A stretch of DNA of 64,000 nucleotides, from positions 337,693,948-337,757,947 of the forward strand of contig NC_058523.1 of the NCBI RefSeq assembly GCF_904849725.1. Direction: 5' to 3'. Below, piece by piece: positions 23,293 to 34,115 of this stretch. Origin of the DNA: Hordeum vulgare subsp. vulgare (taxonomy: Eukaryota > Streptophyta > Magnoliopsida > Poales > Poaceae). The notes beneath the pieces were generated by a model. It was not told the origin of the DNA. It ran no database searches and saw only the letters and a program-made list of their open reading frames with translations. The position numbers and the translations under genes were made by a program. Positions within the stretch are counted from its first letter, which is position 1. Each line of letters starts with the position of its first letter.

Positions 23293-23954
23293 TCAGCGGA
23301 CCCGAGTGTTGAAAATTTCTTTCACACGTCGCCTTTCTGCACCCCCTGCTACCGTGCACTAGTCCCCTAGACATCAAACTTGATCCTCCCGTGCGCCCTC
23401 TCCATTAGAGTCCTCGACGCCAACAGAATCTTCACCGCTGTCGTCACCGTAGCGGATCCAAACCAAGTTAGGGTATGGATTCGATCACTTTTTGCGCTCC
23501 TCGTTTGATTCTTGCGCAAATTAAGTTCTGCCAATTCCAATCCACGATTGCAATATTCTATCCAGAAGAAAAATCCTTTAGAATAGCAAGCAATGAAGAT
23601 TTTAGGTTTAACAGTTTGCCAGATTGAATCTCCGTGTCACCGAGTTGAAAAAGTCAGTAGTACCGATTTTAGTTTTAGGGTTGTTGAGAATGGTCTCACT
23701 GGAACCAAGTTCTTCTTCTGCCAAGTTTTTGTAAATGAGATCATGTGTCTCGGTGGCTCGGAATTTTTTGACTCGGTGGAACCGAAATCCAATTTTGCTG
23801 AAAGTGAAAACTAAAATTTTGACAGTTCAAATTTTACAGAACGTCTGCAATTTTATGAGGCTTATCTTTTCAAGATCTTCCATATCTTCTCACAGGGTGA
23901 GCTTGTGTGCTTGTGTGCTAGTCTGCCAGTTCGCTTATCTGCTTGGTTGGCAAG

Positions 23955-25970
23955 ATGTCAGGTTCCGATGAAAGTGAGAACAACTTCAGTGAGCCCCATG
24001 TTGAGTCTGATTCCCCTTCTCATCCAGGTACCCCCAGCTCCCATGGTATGCCCAAGGAAGCTACCAGGTCCAGGAAGAAGCTAAATTCTGATGAAGAAAA
24101 TTTTGATTTTGCTTGTGAAGTTCCCGCTCTCTAGAAGCAGAAAGAGAAGGTTGTTGTCATGAAGGTAATAAGGAAGGAGTATGCTAAACCATCTAAGGTT
24201 AGACTTATTAAGAATCCAGGTGTGAAGAGAGCCAGGAAGAGAGTTGTTCATGTTGTTGGCAAACAAACCTCCATGTATGAAGATCCAACAGAAACTACTA
24301 CTCCTGCCGAGGAAGAGGAAGAAGAAATATCAGTCGAGGACCCTCCTCCAAAGAAGAAGAAGCTCATGGCTGATGCCATGCCCAAGAAATCTGCTCCAAA
24401 GCCTTCAGCTCCTAAGAAGCGAGTAGCTCCCAAGAGGACTACAAATGACATACCTGCAGCAGCTAAAGAGAAAGGCACTACTTCCAGAGCCTTTGCTGCA
24501 GACGAAGAAGATGAGGATGCACCTATTCTCATGAACCTAAGACCTCATCCGCCACTTCACAATGAGGCTCATCCAATTGCTGAAGACATGAAGAAGAGAA
24601 TAGATGCAGGGTCGAGGAACTGGGGAGCTATTGATCCCTATGCTGTGAGGAGAAGAACTGTTGTTGATCATTGCTTTCACACAAGGGAACAACAAGATTT
24701 CTATGATACATTTCTGTTTGACAAGAGCCCAGCAGTCAGTGACATGAGATATGTCGACTAGGAATACATCAAAGACAATGAATATTTCTTTTCCCATGTG
24801 AGAGAAAACTTCAATCTTGTTGATATTGAAGAGTTTGTTGGTAGAGAGATGACTGCGTGGAATGATGAGATGATTATGCAATTCTACTCAATAGTTCATT
24901 TCTATGCAGATGGCATAATTGTCTGGACGACTAATGGTCATAGATATGAAGCCACAATTGAAGAATGGGCTACTATCATTGGTGCTCCAAAGTCACAAGC
25001 ACGGGACTTGGATGTGTTTTTAGATCCTAAGATGAATCACAACTCCATGGCCATGTACAAGCCTGTGCCCAATGACTATCTGCCATCTCACAAGCTTGGC
25101 TCTGTCGATTTCTTGCAATCAGGAATAACCACTACCAACACTATCTTGAGACATACCCTGATGCCCAAATCAGGTGATGATAAAATGATTAGAGGCTATT
25201 CCATCAATATGCTGCATCATTTAGACACCCACAATCGCTTCAAGGTCAGGGATTTGATTGCTGAGACTGCCAGGAGAACTTCTGCAGACCAGAAGAGATC
25301 ATGCGGATATGCACCATGCATTCAGATGCTCATCAATGCTAATATTGCCAAGCATGCATATCAGCTTGATCGTCCTCATTTGCCATTTCAGCTAGTGTTT
25401 GAGGATAATATAGTTGTGATGGGTGACACCCATCCCAGCTCAGCTACATCTAGAGAGACTGCAAAGGCAGCAACTACAGAGGCTGCTAGGAAAGCTCCAA
25501 CTCAACCACCCAAGCTCAAAACCATAGATGAGAAGATTTCCTTCTTGGTCATCACCATCCAAGGGATGGAGAAGAATATTCTAGATATCTTGCTGAACCA
25601 GAAGGGCCTAGAGAGGATTATGGAGACAAAATTCCATGACCTGGATGTGAAGGTGACGGAGTTGACCACCACTGTTGAGCAGCTTCACCATGAAGTTGAC
25701 TCAATGAAGATTCCATGCTCAGATGATAATGACAATGATTCACCTTTCCATACTACCACACGGTTCACGGGCCAGACTAGGTCAGCAGTTGTGCGAGTAC
25801 TGGAAGAAAGACCATCTTTATCAACTCAAGCTTCAGCTCCTGCTCCAGCACCTCCAGTGTCTACACCTCCAGCTCCAGCTCCAGCGACATCTATCGAAGC
25901 CTTCGTCGATGCTCTCTTGTCTACTCCAACTTCAGCTACCGGAGGAAATCATGCCCACAGAGACGCTTAG
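23955..25970 (+). pseudogene. extra 3' ORF of the Sirevirus-like element (env-like position)
   Basis: One frame spans 672 codons from the ATG at 23955 to the TAG at 25968, broken only by two TAG stops (24132 and 24759). The N-terminus is acidic and Ser-rich, followed by a basic, Pro/Ala/Lys-rich part with PPPKKKKLM at about residue 134. The core (about residues 270-480) has FNLVDIEEFVGREMTAWND and a YEATIEEWATIIGAP motif, like the plant transposon-associated proteins often found in this position. A heptad-like helix and an AP/PAP repeat tail close it. I see no clear signal peptide or membrane segment, so env-like describes the place, not a proven role. Confidence 0.7.
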
Positions 25971-26457
25971 ACTAGACCTTTGAACTTTTATGTGCTTGTT
26001 GCCAAAGGGGAGAACTGTATATATCTATATTAATTCGAGAGAGATAGCTTTTGACTTTATTTGCTCTCGTTTGGTTTTTCAAAACTTTTGGCCTTTTGAT
26101 GATTTTATTTTCTTAGATGTGTGTTTGATCATACGCTTTGATTGTTTGATGCTACCATGTTATTACCTTTGACCTATCTACATGATGATCATTCAGTTGC
26201 TTGTTTGGTGCTATGTGCATTCCTATTCATTAATATCGTTTATGCGCACCACCAAGTTGTATGTGACAGGGAAGAGTAACCCATAATCCTAATCGATTGT
26301 GCATTTGGATTCAAACGGAAGTTTAAAGCAATGCAGAAATTTAGGGGAGGCTCTTGCTTTTCACAAACTTCTCAAAGCATCGATGGTAACAATTGATTAT
26401 ATATTTTGTCGAAGCTTTGATATATAGGTTGTCATCAATTACCAAAAAGGAGGAGAT
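25971..26457 (+). other. 3' untranslated part of A-B with polypurine tract
   Basis: No ORF of note. Purine-rich runs (AAAGGGGAGAA near 26005, TTAGGGGAGG near 26341) precede the true tract, AAAAAGGAGGAGAT, which ends at the LTR start. Confidence 0.6.
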
Positions 26458-27968
26458 TGAAAGCACAATTTCTCCCAAAAGTGGTGTTGGTAATTAATCA
26501 CAACATATGCATCATTGGACTAATGAGCTTTTTCAAGTACATTTCAGAAAAGTTCAAAGATGCTATGGCTATAGGATTGTGTGGAGATGCCCCTTTGATG
26601 CAAGGAAGGAATAGGATTGGCTAAAGCTTCAATCCAGAAGACTCTACATTTTATATTTATGAGAAATCACTTTGAGTCCATAGGAAAGCCAATACTATTA
26701 AAAGGGGATGAGGTATTATGATGAATTGGTTGCTCAAGTGCTTAGAGGTAGCCACACAAAAAATACTAAGCCGCTTTCCCACAAAATATATCTGTCCCAA
26801 GCCACATATGCAAAATCAGTGCCACCAACATTTCCTACTCGGCTATACCGATTTTACACTTAGACAGATCCTATGCCAAACCCACTATCTCGGTACAACC
26901 AACATTCCTATCGGTGCCACAAAGATTGGGTGACCAACATTGTGTTGAGATAATTTCAAGTCTCGGAATTTCCGAGTTTGAATTCGGTCTCACCGAGTTT
27001 GGGAACTAGTCTAGGTCATCATATCGGTACCACCGAGATTCCTATATCGGTCTCACCGAGAATTCAAAAGTTGCCACATTTAGTACAACTCGGTACCACC
27101 GTGATTCAGTTTGGTGTCACCAATTTGGGAAATAATGTTGTAACAGTTGGATTTTGGGAGATGCCTATATATACCCCTCTACCTACCTCTCATTCATAGA
27201 GGAAGCACTAAGAACACACTTGCACTTGCCAGATCCATTTTTCTGAGAGAGAGCCACCTACTCATGTGTTGAGATCAAGAGATTCCATCCCAATCATTTG
27301 AAACTTGATCTCTAGCCTCCCCAAGTTGCTTTCCACAAAATCAATCTCTCCTACCCATGCCAAATCTGTGAGAGAGTGATTGAGTGTGAGGAGACTATCT
27401 TTTGAAGCACAAGAGCAAGGAGTTCATCGTTCTACCACATCTATTACCTTTTGAGGGTGGTGCCTCCTAGATTGGTTAAGTGTCGCTTGGGAGCCTCCTA
27501 CTTCATGTTGTGGAGTTCAACCAAGATGTTTGTAAGGGCAAGGAGATCGCCTACTTCGTGAATATCTACCGTGAGTGAGGCTAGGCCTGTGTGGACGGAA
27601 GCCGTGGTGGAATAGACAAGGCCGCTTCTTCGTGGACCCCTTGTGGGTGGATCCTTCCGTGGACACTCAAAGCTGTTACCTCCGTGGACTGAAGTCTCCA
27701 CTAACATGGACGTATGATAGTGCCACCTATCGGAACCATGCCAAAAATCCCCGTGTCAACCGCTGCGTTTGATCTCCCTATCTTACCCTCTACTTACACT
27801 TGCATGTTTTACTTTTCGCTGCAATACTCTTAGATATGCATGTGTAGGGTGTACTTGACTAGTCATAGTTGCTAAAACTGACACACACTTCAAAATTGGT
27901 AAAAGGCTAAGTTTTTATCTTGCAAGTAGTCTAATCACCCCCCCCCTGGACATACTTTCGATCCTACA
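26458..27968 (+). repeat. 3' LTR of A-B, complete
   Basis: It runs from TGAAAGCACAATTTCTCCC to CGATCCTACA, 1511 bp, with CGGTACCACCGAG-type motifs and a TATA box at 27166-27173. It abuts reverse transcriptase sequence of element C at 27969. Confidence 0.93.
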
Positions 27969-28892
27969 GTTCTACTAACCCACATTTCAGTGAGAAATTT
28001 GGAAAGTTGATGTCAGAGAAATATGAGAATTCAATGATGTGCGAGCTGAAATATTTCCTTGGTTTGCAAATCAAACAATCGAGAGAAGGTATTTTTATCT
28101 CCCAAACCAAGTGACTTGACCAAGAAGTTCAACATGCAAGAATGCAAAGGTATGAGAACCCCCATGCCTACTAGTGGACATGTTGACCTCACTATGGAAG
28201 ACAAACCGGTTGATCAAAGGGTTTATCAATCAATGGTTGGTTCATTTCTATATCTATGTGCCACCCGACCCGATATCATGTTGAGTGTTTGCATGTGTGC
28301 CCGATATGAAGCGACACCCAAAGATTGTCATCTATTGAGTGTGAAAATAATTGGGAGATACCTAATACATACACCAAACTTTGGCATATGGTATGCCAAG
28401 GGATCTTATTTTAATCTTGTTGGTTATTCCGACTCGGACTATGCCAGAGACAAGGTTGATAGAAAATCCACCTCGGGTACATGTCAATTTCTTGGGAGAT
28501 CTCTTGTGTCTTGGTCATCCAAGAAACAAAGCTTGGTATCTTTATCTACTTCCGAAGCTGAATATATACCCGCCGGATCATGATGTGTGGAATTACTATG
28601 GATGACTCAAACTCTTAAGGATTATGACATTCATGTTAAAATGGTTCCATTATTGTGTGACAATGAAATTGATATTAAAATTTCCTATAATCATGTGCAA
28701 CATTCTCGAATAAAACATATTCAAGTGCGACATCGTTTCATTCATGATCATGTTGGTAAAGGAGATATAGATCTCAAGCATGTTCGTACCGACAAACAAT
28801 TAGCTGATATCTTTACCAAACCACTTGATGAGAAAGTATTTTGTCATTTGAGGAGTGATTTGAAAATCATTGATGCTTCAAACTTGAGCTAG
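27969..28892 (+). pseudogene. reverse transcriptase end and RNase H of Sirevirus-like element C
   Basis: It starts directly after the LTR of A-B with the residues that follow the catalytic YVDD loop, then FSEKFGKLMSEKYE and ELKYFLGLQIKQ. The first part of the frame (to about 28110) is shifted against 28059-28583, which has FNMQECKGMRTPMPTSG and STSEAEYI of RNase H. The last piece (28587-28892) ends with ADIFTKPLDEKVF, the usual end of copia pol. The fragment lacks the N-terminal palm, which lies across the insertion near 8805-8950. Confidence 0.85.
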
Positions 28893-31056
28893 ACTCACTC
28901 GAATGCATGCAAGGGCATGAGCTTGATTGTCTATTCCATTATGCTATTGATGTGACATTATCTTATATCTTGGAAAACTATGCTCCCTTGTATTGCATCT
29001 AACCCTTTTGTAGGTACTTGGAAGAAATAAACTCCACAAGATTGTAATCAACTCTCATCAAAAGCAATCTTGTCATGGCCAAGTATCAATAATTCCTTCT
29101 TCGAAGATGGAGGAAGAAGACACCGAAATCATATCCTTGACAATCATATGATGACAAAATTCACTCATGTCATTTGGATATATTATGTTCTTCATTGCAT
29201 GACTAACCATTGTAGGTGAAAAGTGAACCAAAATGACATGGATAGATGCCAACCCAAGATGATCTTCATCAACTTTGAGCATCCACAACAAGTTCACCTA
29301 CATGCCACGTCATCAACATCATTCGAAGGTATGTGCTCATATCCTTGACAATGCTTTGCACCAAGTCATTAGGTAAAGGAACTCAAGTGATATGAAGACA
29401 TTAAAAATATTAATCAAAAAATGGTAAACCCATTTTGTGCTTAACGATGAGTATGACATATGATCAAGCAACCTTGATTGACTCCTAAGGTCAAATACTC
29501 TAAGATAGGTGACATAGTCACCGCCCCACATCTAGATGGAAATTATTGTATGGTTGACAGTTACATTGCATACCCTCTTGGAACCATACAACTCTCATCT
29601 ATATGTATGTATATATTTAAAAAAAACAAAAAAAAATGTTTTCTCTTCTTTGCTTAAAATCTTTGTATGTTTTCTCTTTCAAGGTGTGTGAAAGTTTTCT
29701 GTCCATTTTCTGTTAAGGTGTTGATTTTCAAATGCAACTCGGTTTCATCGATCTGGGAAACACGGTCCAACTGATTTCTCCCAAAGGCCTGTTGTCATTC
29801 TCGCTTCTACCAAACCATATTATCCCGGTGACTCCGAAATGTATCACTGCCTTTCATTTCCAAATATATTCTGAACTTTTGCCTTAGGAGGAGAAAGATT
29901 ATCAATGATACCAAGTTTAATTGCCTCCTAAGATCTTATCGAACATTTTGGGAAACAAAATTAGTGTTAGCTTAACTTTCTAGGGGGAGAAATATTCTCT
30001 AGGGGGAGAAACCTCAATGAAACCATATACTATAATAGGGAGAAACATCCGGGATCCCTAACATAGGGGGAGATTGTTCAAGGAACTCTTAACAAATTCT
30101 TAAGGGGGAGAACAATCAATGAACCCTTACCTACTATCTAAGGGGGAGAAATTTTAATGAATTCTTATTTCATGTTAAAGGAACCCTTATGAAAGAGAGA
30201 AGAATCAACGATCCCTTACCCACTGACCTTTTTGGAAATTAATGCCAAAGGGGGAGAAATATCAAAGTTTCCAATAAATAAACCTATATAAATGGGGATA
30301 AATATAACCAATAAGCTTACATAAGGGGGAGAAATATCAAAAGGGGAGATATATGTTCCTAAGGAAGGTCTGCCTAAGGGGAGATCTGCCACACGAGAGA
30401 TGCATCAAACCTTACATATTAAGGGAGATAGACATGAAGTTGTTTGAGATATATTTGTTTTTCATTATCTTTGGTTTGAACTTGTCTCACCCTACCCACT
30501 CCCAATATCTACATGCTATGTTTTAGGGGGAGAGGAAATTCTTACATATTCATCCCTAGGGGAGAAAGTTCTAAATTCTCTTGGAGACATAATTATCATC
30601 AAATCCTATTTTCAATATGTATTCAATGTCTTGGTACTTTTGAAGTTCCTTGCATCCTTACAATAGAGTACTCTTGTGTTATCTAACATTTGTTTTCCCA
30701 ATTGTACTCCTACTACTAAGACGCTCAAGAACCTCAAGGTAAGTATATGCATCATATCCTTGTTTATGATGATCTCTCCTCTCTTGCACATATTGTTTGC
30801 AAGAGTGAGTCTTGAACATGGAAGTTCTTTATTCACATATGTTTGATGCATATAGCCAAGATTTATATGGCTTGTCTTGTCCTTCTATCATCTGTGTGCC
30901 CATGTAGTCCAAAGCAACTATCTTTTAAAAGAGATTGCACACATTTAGGGGGAGCTTGCATTAGTCATGTATCTTTCAAAGTTGTCACATTCTAATCCCT
31001 ATATTTATTTGAAGCTTTGATTTTATATTGTCATCAATTATAAAAAAGGGGGAGAT
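28893..31056 (+). repeat. post-pol region of element C with an array of polypurine-like motifs
   Basis: There is no coding domain. From about 29979 to 31056 the motif AGGGGGAGA (with AAGGGGAGA variants) occurs about a dozen times at irregular spacing, for example 29982, 29999, 30066, 30110, 30160, 30249, 30326, 30522 and 30950. The last copy, AAAAAAGGGGGAGAT, ends at 31056 and is the true polypurine tract. Multiple polypurine tracts are a described trait of Sireviruses. An extra ORF as in A-B is absent. Confidence 0.75.
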
Positions 31057-32578
31057 TGAAAGCACAATATGCTCCCTTGGTGGTTTTGATAATTCATGAG
31101 AACATACATTGTCTCTTGGACAAACACTTTTACCTAGTATATTTCAGGTATAGTCCACACAGAGCATTGGCTATAGGATTGTGAGGAGAAGCCCTTTGAT
31201 GGAAGGAAGGAATAGGATTGGCTCAAGCTTCAAGCAAGAAGACTCTACATTTTATATTTGTGAGAAATCACCCTGATTCCATAGGAAAGCCAATACTATT
31301 AAAAGGGGGTGAGGTATTATGATGAATTGGTTGCTCAAGTGCTTAGAGATAGCCATCAAAAATACTCAGCCATTCTCCCACAAAATATATCTCTCCCAAG
31401 CCACATAAGAAAAATCGATGCCACCAACATTTCCTACTCGGCCATACCGATTTTACACTTAGACCGATCCTATGCCAAACCGACCATCTCGGTACAACCA
31501 ACATTCCTATCGTTGCCACCGAGATTGTGTGACCAACTTTCTATTGGGAAGATTTCAAGTTTCAGAATTTCCGAGTTTGAAATCGGACTCACCGAGATTT
31601 GGAAACTAGTCTAGGTCATCGGATCGGTACCACGAAGATTCCTATATCGGTCTTACTAAGAATTCAAAAGTTGCCACATTTAGTGCAAGTCGGTACCACC
31701 GAGATTCTTTTCGATGTCACCTAGTTGGGCAATAATGTTGTAACAGTTGGATATTGGGGATGCCTATATATACCCCTCCACCTACCTCTCACTCGCAGAG
31801 AAAGCACTCAGAACAAACTTACACTTGTCATATCCATTTCTCTGAGATAGAGATACCTACTCATGTGTTGAGATCAAGAGAATCCAATCCAATAATTTGA
31901 ACCTTGATTTCTAGCCTCCCCAAGTTGCTTTCATAAGATCAATCTCTCCTACCCATGCAAAACTGTGAGAGAGTGACTGAGTGTTGATGAGACTATATTT
32001 TGAAGCACAAGAGCAAGGAGTTCATCGTTCTACCATATCTATTACCTTTTGGAGGGTGGTGCCTCCTAGATTGGTTAGGTGTCGCTTGGGAGCCTCCTAC
32101 TTCATGTTGTGGAGTTGAACCAAGAAATTTGTATGCGCAAGGAGATCACCAACTTCTTGAAGTTCTACCGTGAGTGAGGCTACTCCTGTGTGGACGGAAG
32201 CCGTGGTGGAATAGACAAGGCCGCTTCTTCATGGACCCCTTGTGGGTGGAGCCCTCCGTAGACTCTCGCAACCGTTACCCTCTGTGGGTTGAAGTCTCCA
32301 CTAACATAGACGTACGATAGCGCCACCTATCGTAGCCATGCAAAAAATTGTCGTGTCAACTTCTTCGCGTTTAATCTTCTTAAACTCCACTCCTTACTAC
32401 ATGTGCAAAATCTTTACTTTTCGCTGTCATACTTATTGACTAGCATGTGTAGGGTGCACTAGACTTGTTAGAATAGCTAAACTCTGCCAACCATTAAATT
32501 GGGAAAAGGCTGGGATTTTAATTTTTGCAAGTAGTCCATTCACACCCCCCTCTAGACACCTCTTCTATCGATCCTACA
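31057..32578 (+). repeat. 3' LTR of element C
   Basis: It runs from TGAAAGCACAATATGCTCCC to CGATCCTACA, 1522 bp, same family as LTRs A, B and D, with a TATA box at 31765-31772. What follows at 32579 is LTR sequence of element I, so element C is inserted there. Confidence 0.92.
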
Positions 32579-32705
32579 AGGGGCTGAACCCGGGTAAACT
32601 CGCGTCTCTCGATTTCTACCAACCACTCGCAAGCCGCCACATAGGTGCGATGGCTCCACATCTAAGTCCTTTTATGAGGACATCTGATGTGACAATAACC
32701 AAGAC
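32579..32705 (+). repeat. remnant of the 5' LTR of element I
   Basis: AGGGGCTGAACCCGGGTAAACTC and the following sequence align with 50886-51018 (GAGGGGACGAACCTGGGTAAACTC). It ends in CAAGACA. The first part of the LTR lies beyond element C, outside the window. Confidence 0.8.
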
Positions 32706-32964
32706 AGTTGACGTTCACCATGAAATCAGCGCACGGTGGTGTTGGGTTCTTATAGGATTTTTTCTAAGGACCGAGAAGTTCCCGATACACCGGATAAAGG
32801 AGAGCCAGCTCGGATGAATCAGTACCAGAAAAGGTTATTTTCCTTCGGCCACCAGAGGGGAGCAGGCCAGTTGACGATTGGAGTCTGGTCAAAATTCATG
32901 CACTGTTATCGCGTATATCCGGGTTAGCCACACATCTACGACAGCCAGAATGACTCGGGCATTA
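32706..32964 (+). other. primer site and leader of element I, mutated
   Basis: GTTGACGTTCACC follows the LTR directly and looks like a gypsy primer site of the TTGGCGCCCACC type after several C-to-T and G-to-A changes. No ORF is supported in the rest, which ends at the TTA flanking the Harbinger-type element. Confidence 0.5.
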
Positions 32965-34107
32965 GAGCATCTCCAACAGGCGCCGAACGTGCCGCACGCA
33001 AAAAACTTGTTTGCCACGCGCCCATCCCCTGGATTGGCGCAGCGCTGGCTCCAGCAGCTGCGCTAAAATGCAGCGCGCGCGCGTGCCGCTCCGGCGGCGC
33101 GCAAAAAATGCAGCGCGCGCGCTCACAACATTTTTTTATTTTAGATAAATCGGAAGCATAGATAAATAAAAAATAGATAGATTGCATAAATAAAAAATGA
33201 TACAAATGTATTTTACATTGGTGCAACTAGATAGATAGTTTGAAAGCATAGTTAAAACTACGGTGCAACTAGATAGAAACTACTCCTAGTCGCTACCATC
33301 ATCACCATCATCATCCTCGTCAGTGTCGTCCGAGGTTGAGAGACATATGTCCAACCAAAGATCATCATTTTTCGTGAAGAACGACCTGCCGCCTGCTGCA
33401 ACGATATCCATCTGCGCATTCTCCAATGCCTTCCGCCGACACTTGTCCAACCGCTCCTCGCGGCGCCTTCGCGTGTCCTCCTCGCGGCGCCTTGCCCAGT
33501 AGTCTTGCTCGTAGGCGACGTCCTCCGGGTGGCGCCGGCGCCACTCCTCCATGACCCACTCGTCCTCCTGGGCGACTAGGAGGCGTCGCTGTAGCGCAGC
33601 GTGCTCCACACGGTCTTGTGCCGTGTTAAGACGAGGCGGCGGGGCGACATCTAGCGCCTGCTGGAGCGTGTAGACGTACTGGAAATTCATCTGCCCGCGC
33701 GGCCTGCCTAGGCGCCACGCCGCCGCGTCGAACGCGCGGGCGGCCTCGTGCACCGTCTCGTAGGTGCCGAGGCTGAGCCGGAGATCGCCGGAGCGTATCT
33801 CGGAGTAGTACCCGCCGTTGGGGCGCAGGCAGACGCCGTGGTAGCCCAACGCTCCTCGATGGCGCGGCGGCATGGTGGCGCGTCGGTGGCGGGGCGCTTG
33901 GAGCGATGGAGGCGCGCGTGGCAGAGGAAGAGGAGTCGTGGAAAAGGCGTGTGGCGAGCTCCGCATTCTATAGGCACGCCGGAAGCGGTGCGGCAAAAAT
34001 GGCGCGCGAGTTTCCTGCCACCGCTGGAGCGTGGCAAAACGTCCCGCGCGCGCTAAAAGCTGGGTTTACCACGCGCGCATATTTTGGCGCAGCCGTTGGA
34101 GATGCTC
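32965..34107 (-). mobile_element. PIF/Harbinger-type DNA transposon encoding an AP2/ERF-like protein
   Basis: Terminal inverted repeats GAGCATCTCCAACAGG (left) and GAGCATCTCCAACGG (right, in reverse) bound 1143 bp. The flanking TTA at 32962-32964 and 34108-34110 is the 3-bp duplication of the PIF/Harbinger superfamily. Subterminal sequence is GC-rich with CGCGCG runs and GCCACGCG-like motifs on both sides. No DDE transposase is present. The one ORF is the AP2-like gene on the minus strand. Confidence 0.85.
33286..33873 (-). CDS. AP2/ERF-domain-like protein carried by a transposon
   Basis: The minus-strand ATG at 33873 gives 195 residues; an ATG 41 codons upstream is also in frame, but the conserved part starts after this one. 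Residues 10-64 have the AP2/ERF pattern: GYHGVCLRPNGGYYSEIR, then LSLGTYETVHEAARAFDAAAW and a final NF. The usual Arg of the YRGVR motif is Cys here. Residues 100-160 are Arg/Glu-rich and helical (RRREEDTRRRREERL). The C-terminus is acidic with a Ser/Thr/Asp/Glu run. AP2/ERF domains bind DNA. The ORF is uninterrupted, unlike nearly everything else in the window. Whether it serves the transposon or is a captured fragment is unknown. Confidence 0.72.
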   Translation of the reverse strand: MPPRHRGALGYHGVCLRPNGGYYSEIRSGDLRLSLGTYETVHEAARAFDAAAWRLGRPRGQMNFQYVYTLQQALDVAPPPRLNTAQDRVEHAALQRRLLVAQEDEWVMEEWRRRHPEDVAYEQDYWARRREEDTRRRREERLDKCRRKALENAQMDIVAAGGRSFFTKNDDLWLDICLSTSDDTDEDDDGDDGSD

Positions 34108-34115
34108 TTACACCT
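34102..34115. repeat. target-site duplication of the LINE-like retroposon, left copy
   Basis: ATGCTCTTACACCT occurs here and again at 35765-35778. It spans the right end of the Harbinger-type element and its TTA. Confidence 0.9.

Larger units (their letters stand above)
22251..23954 (+). other. pol-less junction and leader before the extra ORF of A-B
   Basis: No protease, integrase or reverse transcriptase is present. Sequence from about 22460 to 22800 (TTGTAGGTGA-like, then AACTCAAGATGAACTTCATCAACAA) matches what follows RNase H in element C at about 29200-29530. So pol is cleanly missing. Near 23105-23280 there are CGGTxxCACCGA motifs like those of the LTRs, followed by TATATATA at 23285-23292 and 660 bp of leader. 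Confidence 0.65.
8951..27968 (+). mobile_element. Sirevirus-like copia element A-B, pol deleted, itself interrupted
   Basis: The element has a 5' LTR (truncated at its start) to 10445, a Met-tRNA primer site, gag, a long 3' region with an extra ORF, a polypurine tract and a complete 3' LTR (26458-27968). Gag runs up to 11398 and resumes at 20943; gypsy element E sits between. After gag ends at 22250 there is no protease, integrase or reverse transcriptase. The sequence goes straight into the region that follows RNase H in element C. This is therefore a non-autonomous derivative that keeps gag and the extra 3' ORF of Sireviruses (Maximus-type in Triticeae). Confidence 0.8.

Noticed and set aside
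33286..33873. An ordinary host AP2/ERF transcription factor gene
   Set aside because: It lies wholly between the inverted repeats and TTA duplications of a DNA transposon, with no host gene features around it.
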